Positions 7,566-16,160 of a stretch of 34,352 bases of DNA are shown in pieces (the first letter of the stretch is position 1; the number at the start of each line of letters is the position of its first letter). Made by a program: the position numbers and the translations under genes. The notes beneath the pieces are model-generated. The model was not told where the DNA came from. It ran no database searches and saw only the letters and a program-made list of their open reading frames with translations. Source of the DNA: an uncultured Clostridium sp. (GTDB lineage Bacteria; Bacillota; Clostridia; Lachnospirales; Lachnospiraceae); contig USJW01000045.1 in the NCBI GenBank assembly GCA_900555045.1, positions 1-34,352 on the forward strand, written 5' to 3'.

Positions 7566-8319
7566 TTAAGCCACCTCCCAGATATGCCGCGATAACCTCC
7601 GGATTTTCCTGAATCTCCCTCGGGGTTCCCTGGGCAATTTTTTTGCCGAAATTGATCACCGTAATCTCATGGGTTATGTTCATCACCAGCTTCATGTCAT
7701 GCTCCACCAGCAGAATCGTGATCCCGCGGTCATTGATCTTGTGAATCAATTCCGTCAGATCCATCTTCTCCTTTGTGTTCATGCCCGCTGCCGGTTCATC
7801 TAACAGTAAGAGCTTGGGCTCGCTGGCCAGCGCCCTGGCAATCTCCAGCCGCCTCTGATCGCCGTAGGAGAGATTCTTGGACATCAAGCTCCATTTATCC
7901 TCAAGCCCCACAAACTTTAAAAGCTCCATGCTGCGCTCCACAATGTCCGCTTCCTCCCGCTGCTGTGCAGGCGTCCGCAGGATATTGCTGATCAGACCGG
8001 ATTTAATCCTGCTGTGGCGGCCGATTTTAACATTGTCCAACACGCTCAGTGTGTAAAAAAGATTGATGTTCTGGTAGGTTCTGGTGATTCCCGTGGCGTT
8101 GATCTGATACGGCTGAAGCCCCCGGATGCTTTTTCCCTCAAACAGGATGTCCCCGCTGGTAAGGCTGTGCACACCGCTGATCAGGTTAAACAGCGTGGTT
8201 TTCCCCGCTCCGTTGGGGCCGATCAGGCCAAAAATTGAATTCTCCCGAACCTCAAAGGACACCTCATTCACGGCGATCAGGCCCCCGAACTTTATTGTCG
8301 CTTTATCAATTGTCAGCAT
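7552..8319 (-). CDS. livG: LivG-like ABC transporter ATP-binding protein
   Basis: A 255-residue ATPase with Walker A GPNGAGKT (~34-41), signature LSYGDQRR, Walker B LLLLDEPAAGM, switch H in LLVEHDMK and the LivG-type C-terminal tail (GTPREIQENPEVIAAYLGGG). It overlaps livM upstream and livF downstream by 14 bases each, typical of translationally coupled subunits. It forms a heterodimer with LivF on the inner face of the membrane. Confidence 0.93.
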   Translation of the reverse strand: MLTIDKATIKFGGLIAVNEVSFEVRENSIFGLIGPNGAGKTTLFNLISGVHSLTSGDILFEGKSIRGLQPYQINATGITRTYQNINLFYTLSVLDNVKIGRHSRIKSGLISNILRTPAQQREEADIVERSMELLKFVGLEDKWSLMSKNLSYGDQRRLEIARALASEPKLLLLDEPAAGMNTKEKMDLTELIHKINDRGITILLVEHDMKLVMNITHEITVINFGKKIAQGTPREIQENPEVIAAYLGGGLIGSK

Positions 8320-9277
8320 CTGCTTTCACCCTTCTCCCTATCATTCTTTTTACCTGTTCAACGATGCCGTACAGTCCCTTGGGCATGTACAAAACAGCGG
8401 CAAGAATTATAAAGCCGTAGATCAACATGCGGTAACTGGAAAAGCCCTGCAGGGTCTCGTTCAAGATCGTCACGATCACCGCCCCGATAATCGGCCCCGC
8501 CAGATTGCCCATCCCGCCGAACAACAGCATCGTCATCAGAAGCTGCGACTGGCTGCTCTGAAAGCTCTCCGGGCTGATATAGCTGACAATATGGGCATAC
8601 AGGGCACCCGCCATCCCGGTATAGACCGCGCTGAGCGAAAACGCCATGATCTTATACTTTTTAATATTGATCCCCATGCCGTCAGCCGCCACCACATTCT
8701 CCCGGATCGCCATCAGCGCCCTTCCAGAGGAAGAGTGTACAATCCGCTGCTTCACAATCAGGAAAATCAGGCAGAGAACGCACACCAGTATGGCGCAGCT
8801 TAAGTTGCTGCGGAATTCAAACCCGAACAAATTCAGCTTCGGGATCCGCTTTACGCCCGCCATCGCGTTGGTAACCGCTTTCGCCTTGCATGCAAATATG
8901 TACACCATCTGGCCGAACGCGATCGTGAGCAGAGACAAGAAATGTCTGACCAGCTTTGCCGCCGGAAATGCCACCAGCACGCCGAATATCCCCGCCACCA
9001 CCATCGCTGCGATCATGGATAAAAACACCGGCACTCCCAATTTTGTGGAGAGAAGCGCGGAAGTGTATGCCCCGATCGCATAGTAAGCCGCATGACCCAT
9101 GGAAATCTGCCCACTGTACCCGAACAAAAGGTCCAGGCCGGAAACCGCGATCACATAAATTCCGGCAAACGCGAACAGCGTCAAAAGATACTGATCTCTG
9201 CTGATAAACGCCAATACCAGGATCGCCGCAAGCAGCATCCACACCGGGCCTGATATCTGTTTCAAATTAAATTTCAT
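8306..9277 (-). CDS. livM: LivM-like ABC transporter permease
   Basis: A 323-residue permease with 8 or more hydrophobic segments. Family motifs are LLFGYSGQISMGHAAYYAIGAYTSA near residue 50, the cytoplasmic coupling loop SSSGRALMAIRENVVAADGMGIN, and SPESFQSSQSQLLMTMLLFGGMGNLAGPIIGA. The start at 9277 (MKFNLKQ) was chosen because AAGGAGGAAAGCGGAAT lies before it; the longer frame starts at the ribosome site itself. LivM pairs with LivH, whose gene ends 29 bases upstream. Confidence 0.92.
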   Translation of the reverse strand: MKFNLKQISGPVWMLLAAILVLAFISRDQYLLTLFAFAGIYVIAVSGLDLLFGYSGQISMGHAAYYAIGAYTSALLSTKLGVPVFLSMIAAMVVAGIFGVLVAFPAAKLVRHFLSLLTIAFGQMVYIFACKAKAVTNAMAGVKRIPKLNLFGFEFRSNLSCAILVCVLCLIFLIVKQRIVHSSSGRALMAIRENVVAADGMGINIKKYKIMAFSLSAVYTGMAGALYAHIVSYISPESFQSSQSQLLMTMLLFGGMGNLAGPIIGAVIVTILNETLQGFSSYRMLIYGFIILAAVLYMPKGLYGIVEQVKRMIGRRVKADADN

Positions 9278-9306
9278 ATTCCGCTTTCCTCCTTCATCCA
9301 CAGCGT

Positions 9307-10179
9307 TTATCTATCATAAACTTTTGCCTTGAAGATTCCTCTCGGCATAAAGATCATAACCATAATCAGTATGAAGAACACAATAAAATCTTTATAGCTG
9401 GAGGTTAAATACGCCGCTGTAAATGTCTCACAAAAGCCGATAATCAGGCCACCTAAAATGGCCCCATACATATTCCCATAGCCGCCGATCACAGCCGCCG
9501 CAAAGCCCTTCAGTCCAATCATTGTCCCCATTCCCAAGCTGACTCCCTGGACCGGCCCCAATAAAACACCCGCAAGCCCGGCGAGCGCCGCGGCCATCGC
9601 CCAGGTGATGCCTGTGGTCCTGCCCACATTGATCCCCACGCATGAGGCTGCTAACGGGTTCATCGCCGCCGCCCGCATGGAGGTACCAAACTTCATTTTT
9701 GTCATAAAAATATGAATCGACACCATGCTGATCAGCCCCACTGCCATCACCAAAAATGACTCCGGCTGTATCGCAGATCCCAACACATCCACTGTGACAA
9801 CGGAAAAAATAGACGGAAACTGAAGCGTCAGGCTGCCCCAAATCTGCTGTGCCGAGTTCATCAGCACGATGCTTAGAGCGATGGTGGATAACACCACATA
9901 AATGGGCGAGGCCTTCTTGTTTAGCAGCACGCGGATCAGGAAGCGCTCAATGATCAGGCCAAAAACAAACATGATAATCAGTGTCAGAATCAACGCAACA
10001 ATAAAGGGAAGTTCCATGAATTTATAAAAGGTCAGGCCAAGATATGCCCCCAGCATTAAAAGTTCTCCCTGTGTAAATGTCATCAGGCCGGAAGCTGAAT
10101 AAATAAGGCTGTATCCCAATGCAATTAAACCATACACACTCCCTATCACCAGCGCACTCACAATCAACGAAACAACCAT
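9307..10179 (-). CDS. livH: LivH-like ABC transporter permease
   Basis: A 290-residue permease with about eight membrane segments. Motifs: SVYGLIALGYSLIYSASGLMTFTQGELLMLGAYLG at the N-terminus, the coupling helix SMRAAAMNPLAASCVGINVGR, and LKGFAAAVIGGYGNMYGAILGGLIIGF. AAGGAGATAGGATAAT gives the start. It follows the binding-protein gene after an 80-base gap holding a 14-bp hairpin. That gap probably lowers permease expression relative to the binding protein. Confidence 0.93.
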   Translation of the reverse strand: MVVSLIVSALVIGSVYGLIALGYSLIYSASGLMTFTQGELLMLGAYLGLTFYKFMELPFIVALILTLIIMFVFGLIIERFLIRVLLNKKASPIYVVLSTIALSIVLMNSAQQIWGSLTLQFPSIFSVVTVDVLGSAIQPESFLVMAVGLISMVSIHIFMTKMKFGTSMRAAAMNPLAASCVGINVGRTTGITWAMAAALAGLAGVLLGPVQGVSLGMGTMIGLKGFAAAVIGGYGNMYGAILGGLIIGFCETFTAAYLTSSYKDFIVFFILIMVMIFMPRGIFKAKVYDR

Positions 10180-10214
10180 ATTATCCTATCTCCTTATCCA
10201 TGCAAGCCTTTTAC

Positions 10215-10249
10215 AAATTCTGGGGTATCGTTTAAATACCCCAGAATTT
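10215..10249 (-). terminator. Intra-operon hairpin between livJ and livH
   Basis: A perfect 14-bp stem with a seven-base loop: AAATTCTGGGGTAT (10215-10228) and its complement (10236-10249). Read leftward the stem is followed by TTTGTAAAAG, with only a poor T run. It is better seen as a partial terminator or an mRNA 3' stabiliser that favours the binding protein over the membrane parts than as a full stop. Confidence 0.7.
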
Positions 10250-10259
10250 TACTCCTACT

Positions 10260-11504
10260 TTACTTATTCTTCAGGTATGTCTCCAACGGCTGAATTTTAC
10301 CCTCAATCGCAATATAGGTGTTGCCTGTCGAAAGGCCCTCGCCGTTATCCGCCGAGAAATCAAATGCTCCGCCGATTCCGGTATACTTCAGATTCAAAAT
10401 CTGCTCGCGGATGCCGTCGCCGTCCAGTGTCTTGGCATTGCGCATCGCCTCAATCAGCAGATTGGTTCCGTCATAATCGCGGTATGCCACCTCCGAAGTG
10501 GGCAGCGCGCCGTACTCGGCCACAAATTTCTCCAGGAATGCCTTCTCCACCTCAGAGTTGGCTTCCTCGACAGAATCCGGTACAAAATAACAGCAGGAAA
10601 ATACAATCTTGTCAAACGCCTCGCCCGCGACACTCTTTGCATCCGGAGCGCCAAAGGGTTCAATCCCGTAAATATAGCCCTCATAGCCCTTCTGCCGCAG
10701 CTGCTTCACGATTTTGCCCATGTCCTCGGAGCCGCCCACCACATAGACTCCGTCGGCACCGGAGGCGATGATCTTGACTATCTGGCCGGAGAAATCCGTG
10801 TCGCCGGTAGTAAAGTTTTCCTCCGCCACGATCTCCATCTTTCCGCCTTCAGCCACCATCTTGTGGATGCTGCTCGCAGCGGTCTGAGCGTACTCTGTCT
10901 CCCCCGCAAGGGTGGCGATCTTTGTTGCTCCCATGGTCTCCATGGACTTGTAGCAGTCTACGTTGAACTGATCCGAGCACGCCGTGCCGCGGAATGTGTA
11001 CTTTAACCCGATGTTGGTCCAAATCGGGCTGGTACCGGAGCCCACCTGAACGATTTTCGCAGGTTCGGTAATGTCCACTGTGGCCAGAATGGATCCGCTG
11101 ATATGGGAGCCAATAATTGCCGTGACCTTATCCGACTCCACAAGCCGGGTGACAACCTTGACGGATGTCTCCGTGTTCTGGGCGTCGTCGTAGCTGATCA
11201 GTTCAATCTGCCTTCCATTGATGCCGCCGTTTGCGTTGGCCTCCTTGACAGCCAGTTCCACTGCCTTCTGCCCCTCCACGCCAACCACGGAGGAGGCGCC
11301 GGTTAACGGGCCGTAAAAGCCGATTTTTACCGTCTCCCCTGTGCTATTATCGCTCCCCGCCGCGCCCGCCTGTATAGAGGCAGCCTCCGTTTTATCTGCT
11401 GAGGCCGCCGGAGCCTGTGTATCCGCCGTGCCCTTGCCCGCACATGCCGTCAATCCCATCACCATCACTGCCGCCAACAAAAAACTCATTCTACTTTTTT
11501 TCAT
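10260..11504 (-). CDS. livJ: LivJ-like substrate-binding lipoprotein of the ABC importer
   Basis: A 414-residue extracellular binding protein. The signal peptide is MKKSRMSFLLAAVMVMGLTAC, with lipobox GLTAC and lipidated C21. After a Ser/Ala-rich linker, the mature part begins VKIGFYGPLTGASSVVG, the Peripla_BP_6 signature, then GGINGRQIELISYDDAQN and a two-lobed domain. The start at 11504 has AGGTGAGGGG before it; a longer in-frame start six codons upstream is less likely. It precedes livHMGF and follows the SDR gene by 25 bases. Ligand is unknown; iol-type enzymes in the same transcript suggest a polyhydroxy acid or inositol derivative rather than leucine. Confidence 0.92.
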   Translation of the reverse strand: MKKSRMSFLLAAVMVMGLTACAGKGTADTQAPAASADKTEAASIQAGAAGSDNSTGETVKIGFYGPLTGASSVVGVEGQKAVELAVKEANANGGINGRQIELISYDDAQNTETSVKVVTRLVESDKVTAIIGSHISGSILATVDITEPAKIVQVGSGTSPIWTNIGLKYTFRGTACSDQFNVDCYKSMETMGATKIATLAGETEYAQTAASSIHKMVAEGGKMEIVAEENFTTGDTDFSGQIVKIIASGADGVYVVGGSEDMGKIVKQLRQKGYEGYIYGIEPFGAPDAKSVAGEAFDKIVFSCCYFVPDSVEEANSEVEKAFLEKFVAEYGALPTSEVAYRDYDGTNLLIEAMRNAKTLDGDGIREQILNLKYTGIGGAFDFSADNGEGLSTGNTYIAIEGKIQPLETYLKNK

Positions 11505-11529
11505 TTTCCCCTCACCTTTCAATCAACGT

Positions 11530-12288
11530 TTATGAGCCAATATAGAAGCCGCCGTTTACATCAATCATAGAAGCCGTCACATATCCGGCCTCCTCGCTGG
11601 CCAGGAAACACACCACCGCAGCGATCTCCTCCGGTTTTCCAAGTCTTCCAAGCAGTATTTTAGAATTCAGGTTTTTGAGCTCCTCCTCCGTGTAGGTCTT
11701 CACAATATCCGTAGCCGTGGGCCCAGGGCAAACCGCATTTACGGTAACCCCGTAGGGAGCAAGCTTTCTGGCAATCCCCTTGGTGATCGCACACACACCG
11801 CCCTTTGACGCGGTGTAGCTCATGGAATTCTCCACTCCGCCCATCCGTCCTGCCGTGGAAGAGATATTAATCACACGCCCATGGCTGCTCTTAATCAGAT
11901 ACGGCCATGCCTTCTGGATGGTAAAAAATGTCCCTGACAGATTGACTGCAAGCATCCGGTCCCAGTCACACCGTTTTATATCCGGCACTTTTGTGGAGCT
12001 CAAAATTCCCGCGCTGTTCACCACCACATCCACGCCGCCAAACTGCCCTGCAACCTCCTCAATCATCTGCTCAATGGAATTCTCATCGGACACATCGCAT
12101 GCCAAACCGATTGCGGTGCCTCCCGAAGCAGCGACCTCCGCTGCCGCGCGCTTTACCTTCTCCTCATTCAGGTCCACAAGCGCGACCTTCATCCCATTCT
12201 CACAGAGCTTCTTGGCCGAGTGAAATCCGATTCCCTGAGCTGCCCCTGTCACAACGGCAACGCGACCCTCAAATGTAAATGCCTCCAT
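11530..12288 (-). CDS. SDR-family NAD(P)-dependent oxidoreductase
   Basis: A 252-residue classical short-chain dehydrogenase. TGAAQGIG (14-21) binds the cofactor, D39 at the end of strand 2 suggests NAD+ rather than NADP+, NSAG is at 91-94, and the catalytic set is S143/S144, Y158 and K162 (YTASK). The C-terminal LGRLGKPEEIAAVVCFLAS and GGFYIGS are typical. It would oxidise or reduce a hydroxyl of the imported compound. Encoded between the aldolase and the binding protein, it may replace the inositol dehydrogenase IolG of the usual pathway, but this is inference. Confidence 0.93.
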   Translation of the reverse strand: MEAFTFEGRVAVVTGAAQGIGFHSAKKLCENGMKVALVDLNEEKVKRAAAEVAASGGTAIGLACDVSDENSIEQMIEEVAGQFGGVDVVVNSAGILSSTKVPDIKRCDWDRMLAVNLSGTFFTIQKAWPYLIKSSHGRVINISSTAGRMGGVENSMSYTASKGGVCAITKGIARKLAPYGVTVNAVCPGPTATDIVKTYTEEELKNLNSKILLGRLGKPEEIAAVVCFLASEEAGYVTASMIDVNGGFYIGS

Positions 12289-12309
12289 CTTACAAAACCT
12301 CCCTTTTGC

Positions 12310-13134
12310 TTATAGTAATTGCATTTTTTGCACTGCCTTCTCTTTTACCGCTTCCATACAAGGCCCAAACAGCTTAATCCGGTCAAATGCTTTTGGGTTT
12401 TCCTCAAACTGATGCTTTAGCGTCTGTCCGAACTCCATGCGCAGCGCTGTCCCTATGTTGATTTTTCTGGCGCCATACTGCACCAATTTGGTGAGATCCT
12501 GATCCGTCACTCCCGTCGAACCGTGGATCACCAGCGGGACTTCCACCTGCTGTGCGATTTCTCTCAGGCGCTCAAACTGCAGCTGTGCGTGTTGAAGTTC
12601 CATCCGGTGAACGGTCCCAATCGCCACAGCCAGCGCATCCACCCCGGTCAGTTCCGCGAATCTGCGCGCTTCCTGCGGTTCCGTAAAGCGCGCCTTGAAC
12701 GCAATACTCGGATCGCTGTAGCCCACCGCGCCGATCTCCGCCTCCACGCTGACCCCCTTCTCATGGGCCATTGCCACAACCTGCTTCGTCTTCTCTACAT
12801 TCTCCTCAAACGTCAGCTGAGAGCCGTCAAACATGACCGACGTATAACCACAGTTCACCGCCGCGCGGATAATCTCCAAATCCGTGGCGTGATCCAAATG
12901 GACGGCCACCGGAACCAGCGCTTCGTTCCCCACATAGCGCATAATCTCTCCGATCAGCTCCACCCCCATGTGGTTGACCGCGTCCTTATTCGCCATGATG
13001 ATCACCGGCCGGCGGACCTCCTCCGCCGCCCACACCACCGCCTTCGCATCCTCAAACCCAAACACATTAAACGCCGCAACCCCCCGGTTCTCCCGGTCGG
13101 CCATCGCAATGACCTCTTTTAAGTTTACTAACAT
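12310..13134 (-). CDS. Class II (zinc) aldolase, FbaA/IolJ-like
   Basis: A 274-residue class II aldolase. Seen: AAFNVFGFEDAKAVVWAAEE near 20-38, HLDHATD (79-85, catalytic Asp and zinc His), SVEAEIGAVG, VAIGTVHR where fructose-bisphosphate aldolase has GTSHG, HGSTGV (zinc His and phosphate loop) and KINIGTALR. The variants in the two phosphate loops argue for a substrate other than fructose 1,6-bisphosphate. Directly downstream of iolC, it fits IolJ, which splits 2-deoxy-5-keto-gluconate 6-phosphate to dihydroxyacetone phosphate and malonate semialdehyde. GatY/KbaY-like use cannot be excluded. Confidence 0.88.
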   Translation of the reverse strand: MLVNLKEVIAMADRENRGVAAFNVFGFEDAKAVVWAAEEVRRPVIIMANKDAVNHMGVELIGEIMRYVGNEALVPVAVHLDHATDLEIIRAAVNCGYTSVMFDGSQLTFEENVEKTKQVVAMAHEKGVSVEAEIGAVGYSDPSIAFKARFTEPQEARRFAELTGVDALAVAIGTVHRMELQHAQLQFERLREIAQQVEVPLVIHGSTGVTDQDLTKLVQYGARKINIGTALRMEFGQTLKHQFEENPKAFDRIKLFGPCMEAVKEKAVQKMQLL

Positions 13135-13149
13135 CCCCCACCACCTTCT

Positions 13150-14166
13150 CTACACTCTGGCGATCATCTCACCGTAGCACGCTTTCTCCCTGACAATAAA
13201 CTCCCGAATCTGTTCCATGGTCGGCATGTCGGCCGAGCAGCCGTGGCTGGCCACCAGCATGGAGGCGGAGGCGCTGCCGATCTCCAGGCAGTCCGCGATC
13301 TCAAGGCCGTCAAGCAGCCCGGTGAGGAACGCGCTCCCGTAGCCGTCGCCGCCGCCAAAGCTCTTTAAGGCGGTCACAGGGAACGGCTTCACGCTGTAGG
13401 CGCGGCCGTCCACGGTGTAGGCGGTGGAGCCCTTCTTGCCGTGCTTGATCACCACGATCTTCGCGTTCTCCCCGAACCAGCGGGCCGCGGTGTGCACATC
13501 GTCCAGGCCCGGATGGGTCAGGGCGTCGGTCAGGTCGTACTCCTCCCGGGAGCCCATGATGATGTCCGCCTGCCGGGCCGCCGCGGTGTAGTACAGCGCG
13601 ATCTCGTCGGCGTTTCTCCAGGTGTAGGCCCGGTAGTCGATGTCGAACACCACCACGGTGCCGTTTTTCCTGGCGAGCTCCATGGCCTTTAAGGCCGCCT
13701 CCCTGGACGGACTTCTCGCCAGGGCCGTGCCGCTGACCACCAGCATGCGGGCCGATTTTATGTACGCCTCGTCCACCCACTCCGGCTCAAGGCTCAAATC
13801 CGCCACATTGTCACGGTACATGATGAGGCTGGAGGTGTCCCGGTCCAGAATCTCCGTGAAGGCAAGCCCCAGAGACTCCCCGTGAAGCGCCCGCATCACA
13901 TGGGCGGTGTCGATCCCCTCTCCCTCAAAATACTTAATGCAATAGTCCCCCATCTGGTCGTCGGAGACGCAGCCGATGAAGCCCGATTTCTTTCCCAGGC
14001 GGCTCATCCCCACCGCGATGTTGGCCGGGGAACCGCCCACGTATTTCTTAAAGGTCTCGCACTGAGGCCAGGGTTTAAAGTAATCGATGGGGTTGAAATC
14101 GATGGCGATTCTCCCCAGTGGGATCACGTCCAGCGCCCGCTCCTTGTCAAATTCGATGTACGGCAT
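13150..14166 (-). CDS. iolC: 5-dehydro-2-deoxygluconokinase
   Basis: A 338-residue PfkB-type kinase that phosphorylates 2-deoxy-5-keto-gluconate with ATP. It resembles Bacillus IolC through long stretches: VIPLGRIAIDFNPIDYF at the N-terminus, KYVGGSPANIAVGMSRLG, TEILDRDTSSLIMYRDNVADL, LVVSGTALARSPSREAALKA, and VVFDIDYRAYTW. The C-terminal PfkB loop FGGGDGYGSAF holds the catalytic base D274. AAGGAGGAAATGGCACT gives the start. It lies 26 bases after iolA and 15 before the aldolase. The IolC assignment is stronger than a general sugar-kinase call. Confidence 0.92.
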   Translation of the reverse strand: MPYIEFDKERALDVIPLGRIAIDFNPIDYFKPWPQCETFKKYVGGSPANIAVGMSRLGKKSGFIGCVSDDQMGDYCIKYFEGEGIDTAHVMRALHGESLGLAFTEILDRDTSSLIMYRDNVADLSLEPEWVDEAYIKSARMLVVSGTALARSPSREAALKAMELARKNGTVVVFDIDYRAYTWRNADEIALYYTAAARQADIIMGSREEYDLTDALTHPGLDDVHTAARWFGENAKIVVIKHGKKGSTAYTVDGRAYSVKPFPVTALKSFGGGDGYGSAFLTGLLDGLEIADCLEIGSASASMLVASHGCSADMPTMEQIREFIVREKACYGEMIARV

Positions 14167-14192
14167 AGTGCCATTTCCTCCTTATTGATCCG

Positions 14193-15704
14193 TCAGATGG
14201 TTCCGTCCCAGGTGGTCACATGGGTGGAATTTCCCTGTTCCTCGTCGAACCAGCGGGTGGTCACCACCTTGGTCTCCGTGTAGAACCGGTACCCGTCCTT
14301 GCCCAGACAGTGCAGGTCGCCGATGAAGGAATTTTTGTGTCCTGAGAAGGGGAACATGCCCACCGGCACCGGAATTCCCACGTTCACGCCCACCATGCCG
14401 CCGTCGGTGTGGCGCGCGAACTCTCTGGCGTAGTGGCCGTTCTGGGTGAAGATCACAGAGCCGTTGGCGAAGGGGTTGGCGTTCATCACCGCTAAACCCT
14501 CCTCGAAGGTCTTCACGCGCTTGATGCACAGCACCGGCCCGAAGATCTCCGTGTCGCCCACCGTCATGCCTGGCTTCACATGGTCCAGGACCGTGGGCCC
14601 CAGGTAGAAACCGTTCTCAAAGCCCGGCACGCTGACCTCGCGGCCGTCTAAGGCCATCACAGCCCCCTCGGCCAGCCCCTTCTCGATCCAGTCCAGAATG
14701 GACTGTTTGTGGGCCGTGTTCACCACCGGTCCCAGCTTGGTCTCCTTGTCGTAGGCGGGTCCAACCTTGATCTCTTTCGCCTGGCGCACGATCTCCTCCA
14801 CCAGCGCGTCCGCGATTCCCTCCTGGGCCACCACCACCGGCAGGGCCATGCAGCGCTCCCCGGCGCAGCCGAAGGCGGAGTTGATGATCCCGGCGGCCAC
14901 CCGCTTCACCGGCGCGTCATTCAACACCAGCGCATGGTTTTTCGCCTCGCACAGCGCCTGCACCCGCTTGCCGTGGGACGCCGCGGTGGCGTAGATGTGC
15001 ATTCCCACGGAGGTGGAGCCCACGAAGGTGATCCCCTTCACATCCGGGTGCTCCAGCAAAATCTCAGCCTCCCCCCGGGAGCAGGTCACGATGTTGATCA
15101 CGCCGTCCGGAAGCCCCGCCTCCCGGTAGAGCTCTGCGATCCGCATGCAGCTCTGGGGCGTGAAGGTGGCGGCCTTTAAAACAATGGTGTTGCCGCAGGC
15201 GATGCACATGGGGGTCATCCACCCCATGGGGATCATGGCCGGGAAGTTGAAGGGCACAATCCCCGCGAACACGCCCAGGGGCTCCCGGTAGAGGACCGTG
15301 TCGTACCCGGACGAGGCGTCGAGGAGGCTCTCCCCCATCATCAGCGAGGGGGCCGCGATGGCCTGCTCGGTAGCCTCCTTGGCCTTTAACACATCGCCCT
15401 TGGCCTCCTCCCAGGCCTTGCCGTTCTCCAGGGCCACCAGGTGTGTCAGCTCGTCCATGTGCTCGATCAGCAAATCCCGCAGCTTGTAGAGAATCTGGAC
15501 CCGCTTGATCACCGGCGTGGCGGACCATCCGGGAAACGCGGCCTTGGCGCTGGCCACCGCCTCCTCCACCTCCTCCCTGGTGCAGCAGGGAACCCTGGCG
15601 ATCACTTCCCCGGTGCTGGGGTCAAAGGCATCCCGGTACTGATCCGTGCCCGACTCCTTAAATTTTCCGTTCACATAGTAGCAAATCTTCTTTACCTCTC
15701 CCAT
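14193..15704 (-). CDS. iolA: (Methyl)malonate-semialdehyde dehydrogenase, CoA-acylating
   Basis: A 503-residue aldehyde dehydrogenase of the MmsA/IolA type, first gene of the operon. It turns malonate semialdehyde, CoA and NAD+ into acetyl-CoA, CO2 and NADH. Seen: PFNFPAMIPMGWMTPMCIACG (from 151; N154), FVGSTSVGMHIY (228-238), EAKNH at 253-257 (the MmsA-type replacement for the ELGGK of other ALDHs), and the nucleophile C285 in FGCAGERCMALPVVV. GAGAGGGAGACTTAAG precedes the ATG. A sigma-A-like promoter and tandem repeats stand just upstream. It completes the aldolase step encoded two genes later. Confidence 0.93.
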   Translation of the reverse strand: MGEVKKICYYVNGKFKESGTDQYRDAFDPSTGEVIARVPCCTREEVEEAVASAKAAFPGWSATPVIKRVQILYKLRDLLIEHMDELTHLVALENGKAWEEAKGDVLKAKEATEQAIAAPSLMMGESLLDASSGYDTVLYREPLGVFAGIVPFNFPAMIPMGWMTPMCIACGNTIVLKAATFTPQSCMRIAELYREAGLPDGVINIVTCSRGEAEILLEHPDVKGITFVGSTSVGMHIYATAASHGKRVQALCEAKNHALVLNDAPVKRVAAGIINSAFGCAGERCMALPVVVAQEGIADALVEEIVRQAKEIKVGPAYDKETKLGPVVNTAHKQSILDWIEKGLAEGAVMALDGREVSVPGFENGFYLGPTVLDHVKPGMTVGDTEIFGPVLCIKRVKTFEEGLAVMNANPFANGSVIFTQNGHYAREFARHTDGGMVGVNVGIPVPVGMFPFSGHKNSFIGDLHCLGKDGYRFYTETKVVTTRWFDEEQGNSTHVTTWDGTI

Positions 15705-15720
15705 CTTAAGTCTCCCTCTC

Positions 15721-15753
15721 GCTTTTGATTATATTTTGGTTATGTTGGTGTTG
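15721..15753 (-). promoter_or_regulatory. Tandem 11-bp direct repeats, candidate IolR/DeoR-type operator
   Basis: Read leftward, TAACCAAAATA (15742-15732) and TAATCAAAAGC (15731-15721) are adjacent 11-mers, each fitting 10 of 11 positions of the Bacillus IolR motif as I remember it (WRAYCAADARD). A weaker copy lies at 15743-15753. They fall just after the predicted transcript start of iolA, where a bound repressor would block elongation. The binder is probably one of the two DeoR proteins. Confidence 0.55.
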
Positions 15754-15762
15754 TTTGAGTAG

Positions 15763-15791
15763 ATTATATACCATGTTCAATCATATTTCAA
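15763..15791 (-). promoter_or_regulatory. Sigma-A-type promoter of the iolA operon
   Basis: TTGAAA (15791-15786), a 17-base spacer, and TATAAT (15768-15763) on the minus strand give a near-consensus promoter about 60 bases upstream of the iolA start. It drives the long leftward operon. Confidence 0.8.
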
Positions 15792-15818
15792 GTATGTTTT
15801 TGTTATTTTTTATATTTT

Positions 15819-15938
15819 TTTGCCGCTTTTAGGCAAATATATGTGCATTTTATTGGTCAACTTTGCATTTTCTCGTTCGTTTCCCTTTATTTTCGCCCCT
15901 TTCCCCTTCCATCCGCCCGTGTTTTTGGCAAATATGCC
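15819..15938. promoter_or_regulatory. Two TGCC/GGCA inverted repeats in the divergent region
   Basis: TTTGCC-N7-GGCAAA (15819-15837) and GGCA-AATA-TGCC (15927-15938) share the string GGCAAATAT. They sit in the AT-rich 456-base gap between iolA and the first DeoR gene, outside either predicted core promoter. They are candidate operators, but chance is not excluded in so AT-rich a stretch. No gene was seen in this gap. Confidence 0.35.
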
Positions 15939-16098
15939 CACAATAAGTGGTAAGTTATCTGAGTACTTTCCCAGCATCCATTATCTCTTTTCGCACATTA
16001 TAGGTCATATTTTGGTTAACTTTTCTTTTGTAGTCGCTATAAAGACCATATACTTTACCATAATATTTTCATTTACTCTTCGTTTTGGTGATATTCTA

Positions 16099-16126
16099 TT
16101 GCTATTTTCCCGATTGATGATATAAT
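16099..16126 (+). promoter_or_regulatory. Promoter of the tandem DeoR genes
   Basis: TTGCTA (16099-16104), 16 bases, then TATAAT (16121-16126) lie 35 bases before the first DeoR start; AAGGGGAG gives its ribosome site. Confidence 0.65.
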
Positions 16127-16160
16127 ATACTCAAAATACAACAAGGGGAGCAATCCGATT

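Noticed and set aside
11530..12288. SDR as a fatty-acid FabG
   Set aside because: D39 points to NAD+, and the gene lies within a catabolic operon without fatty-acid genes.
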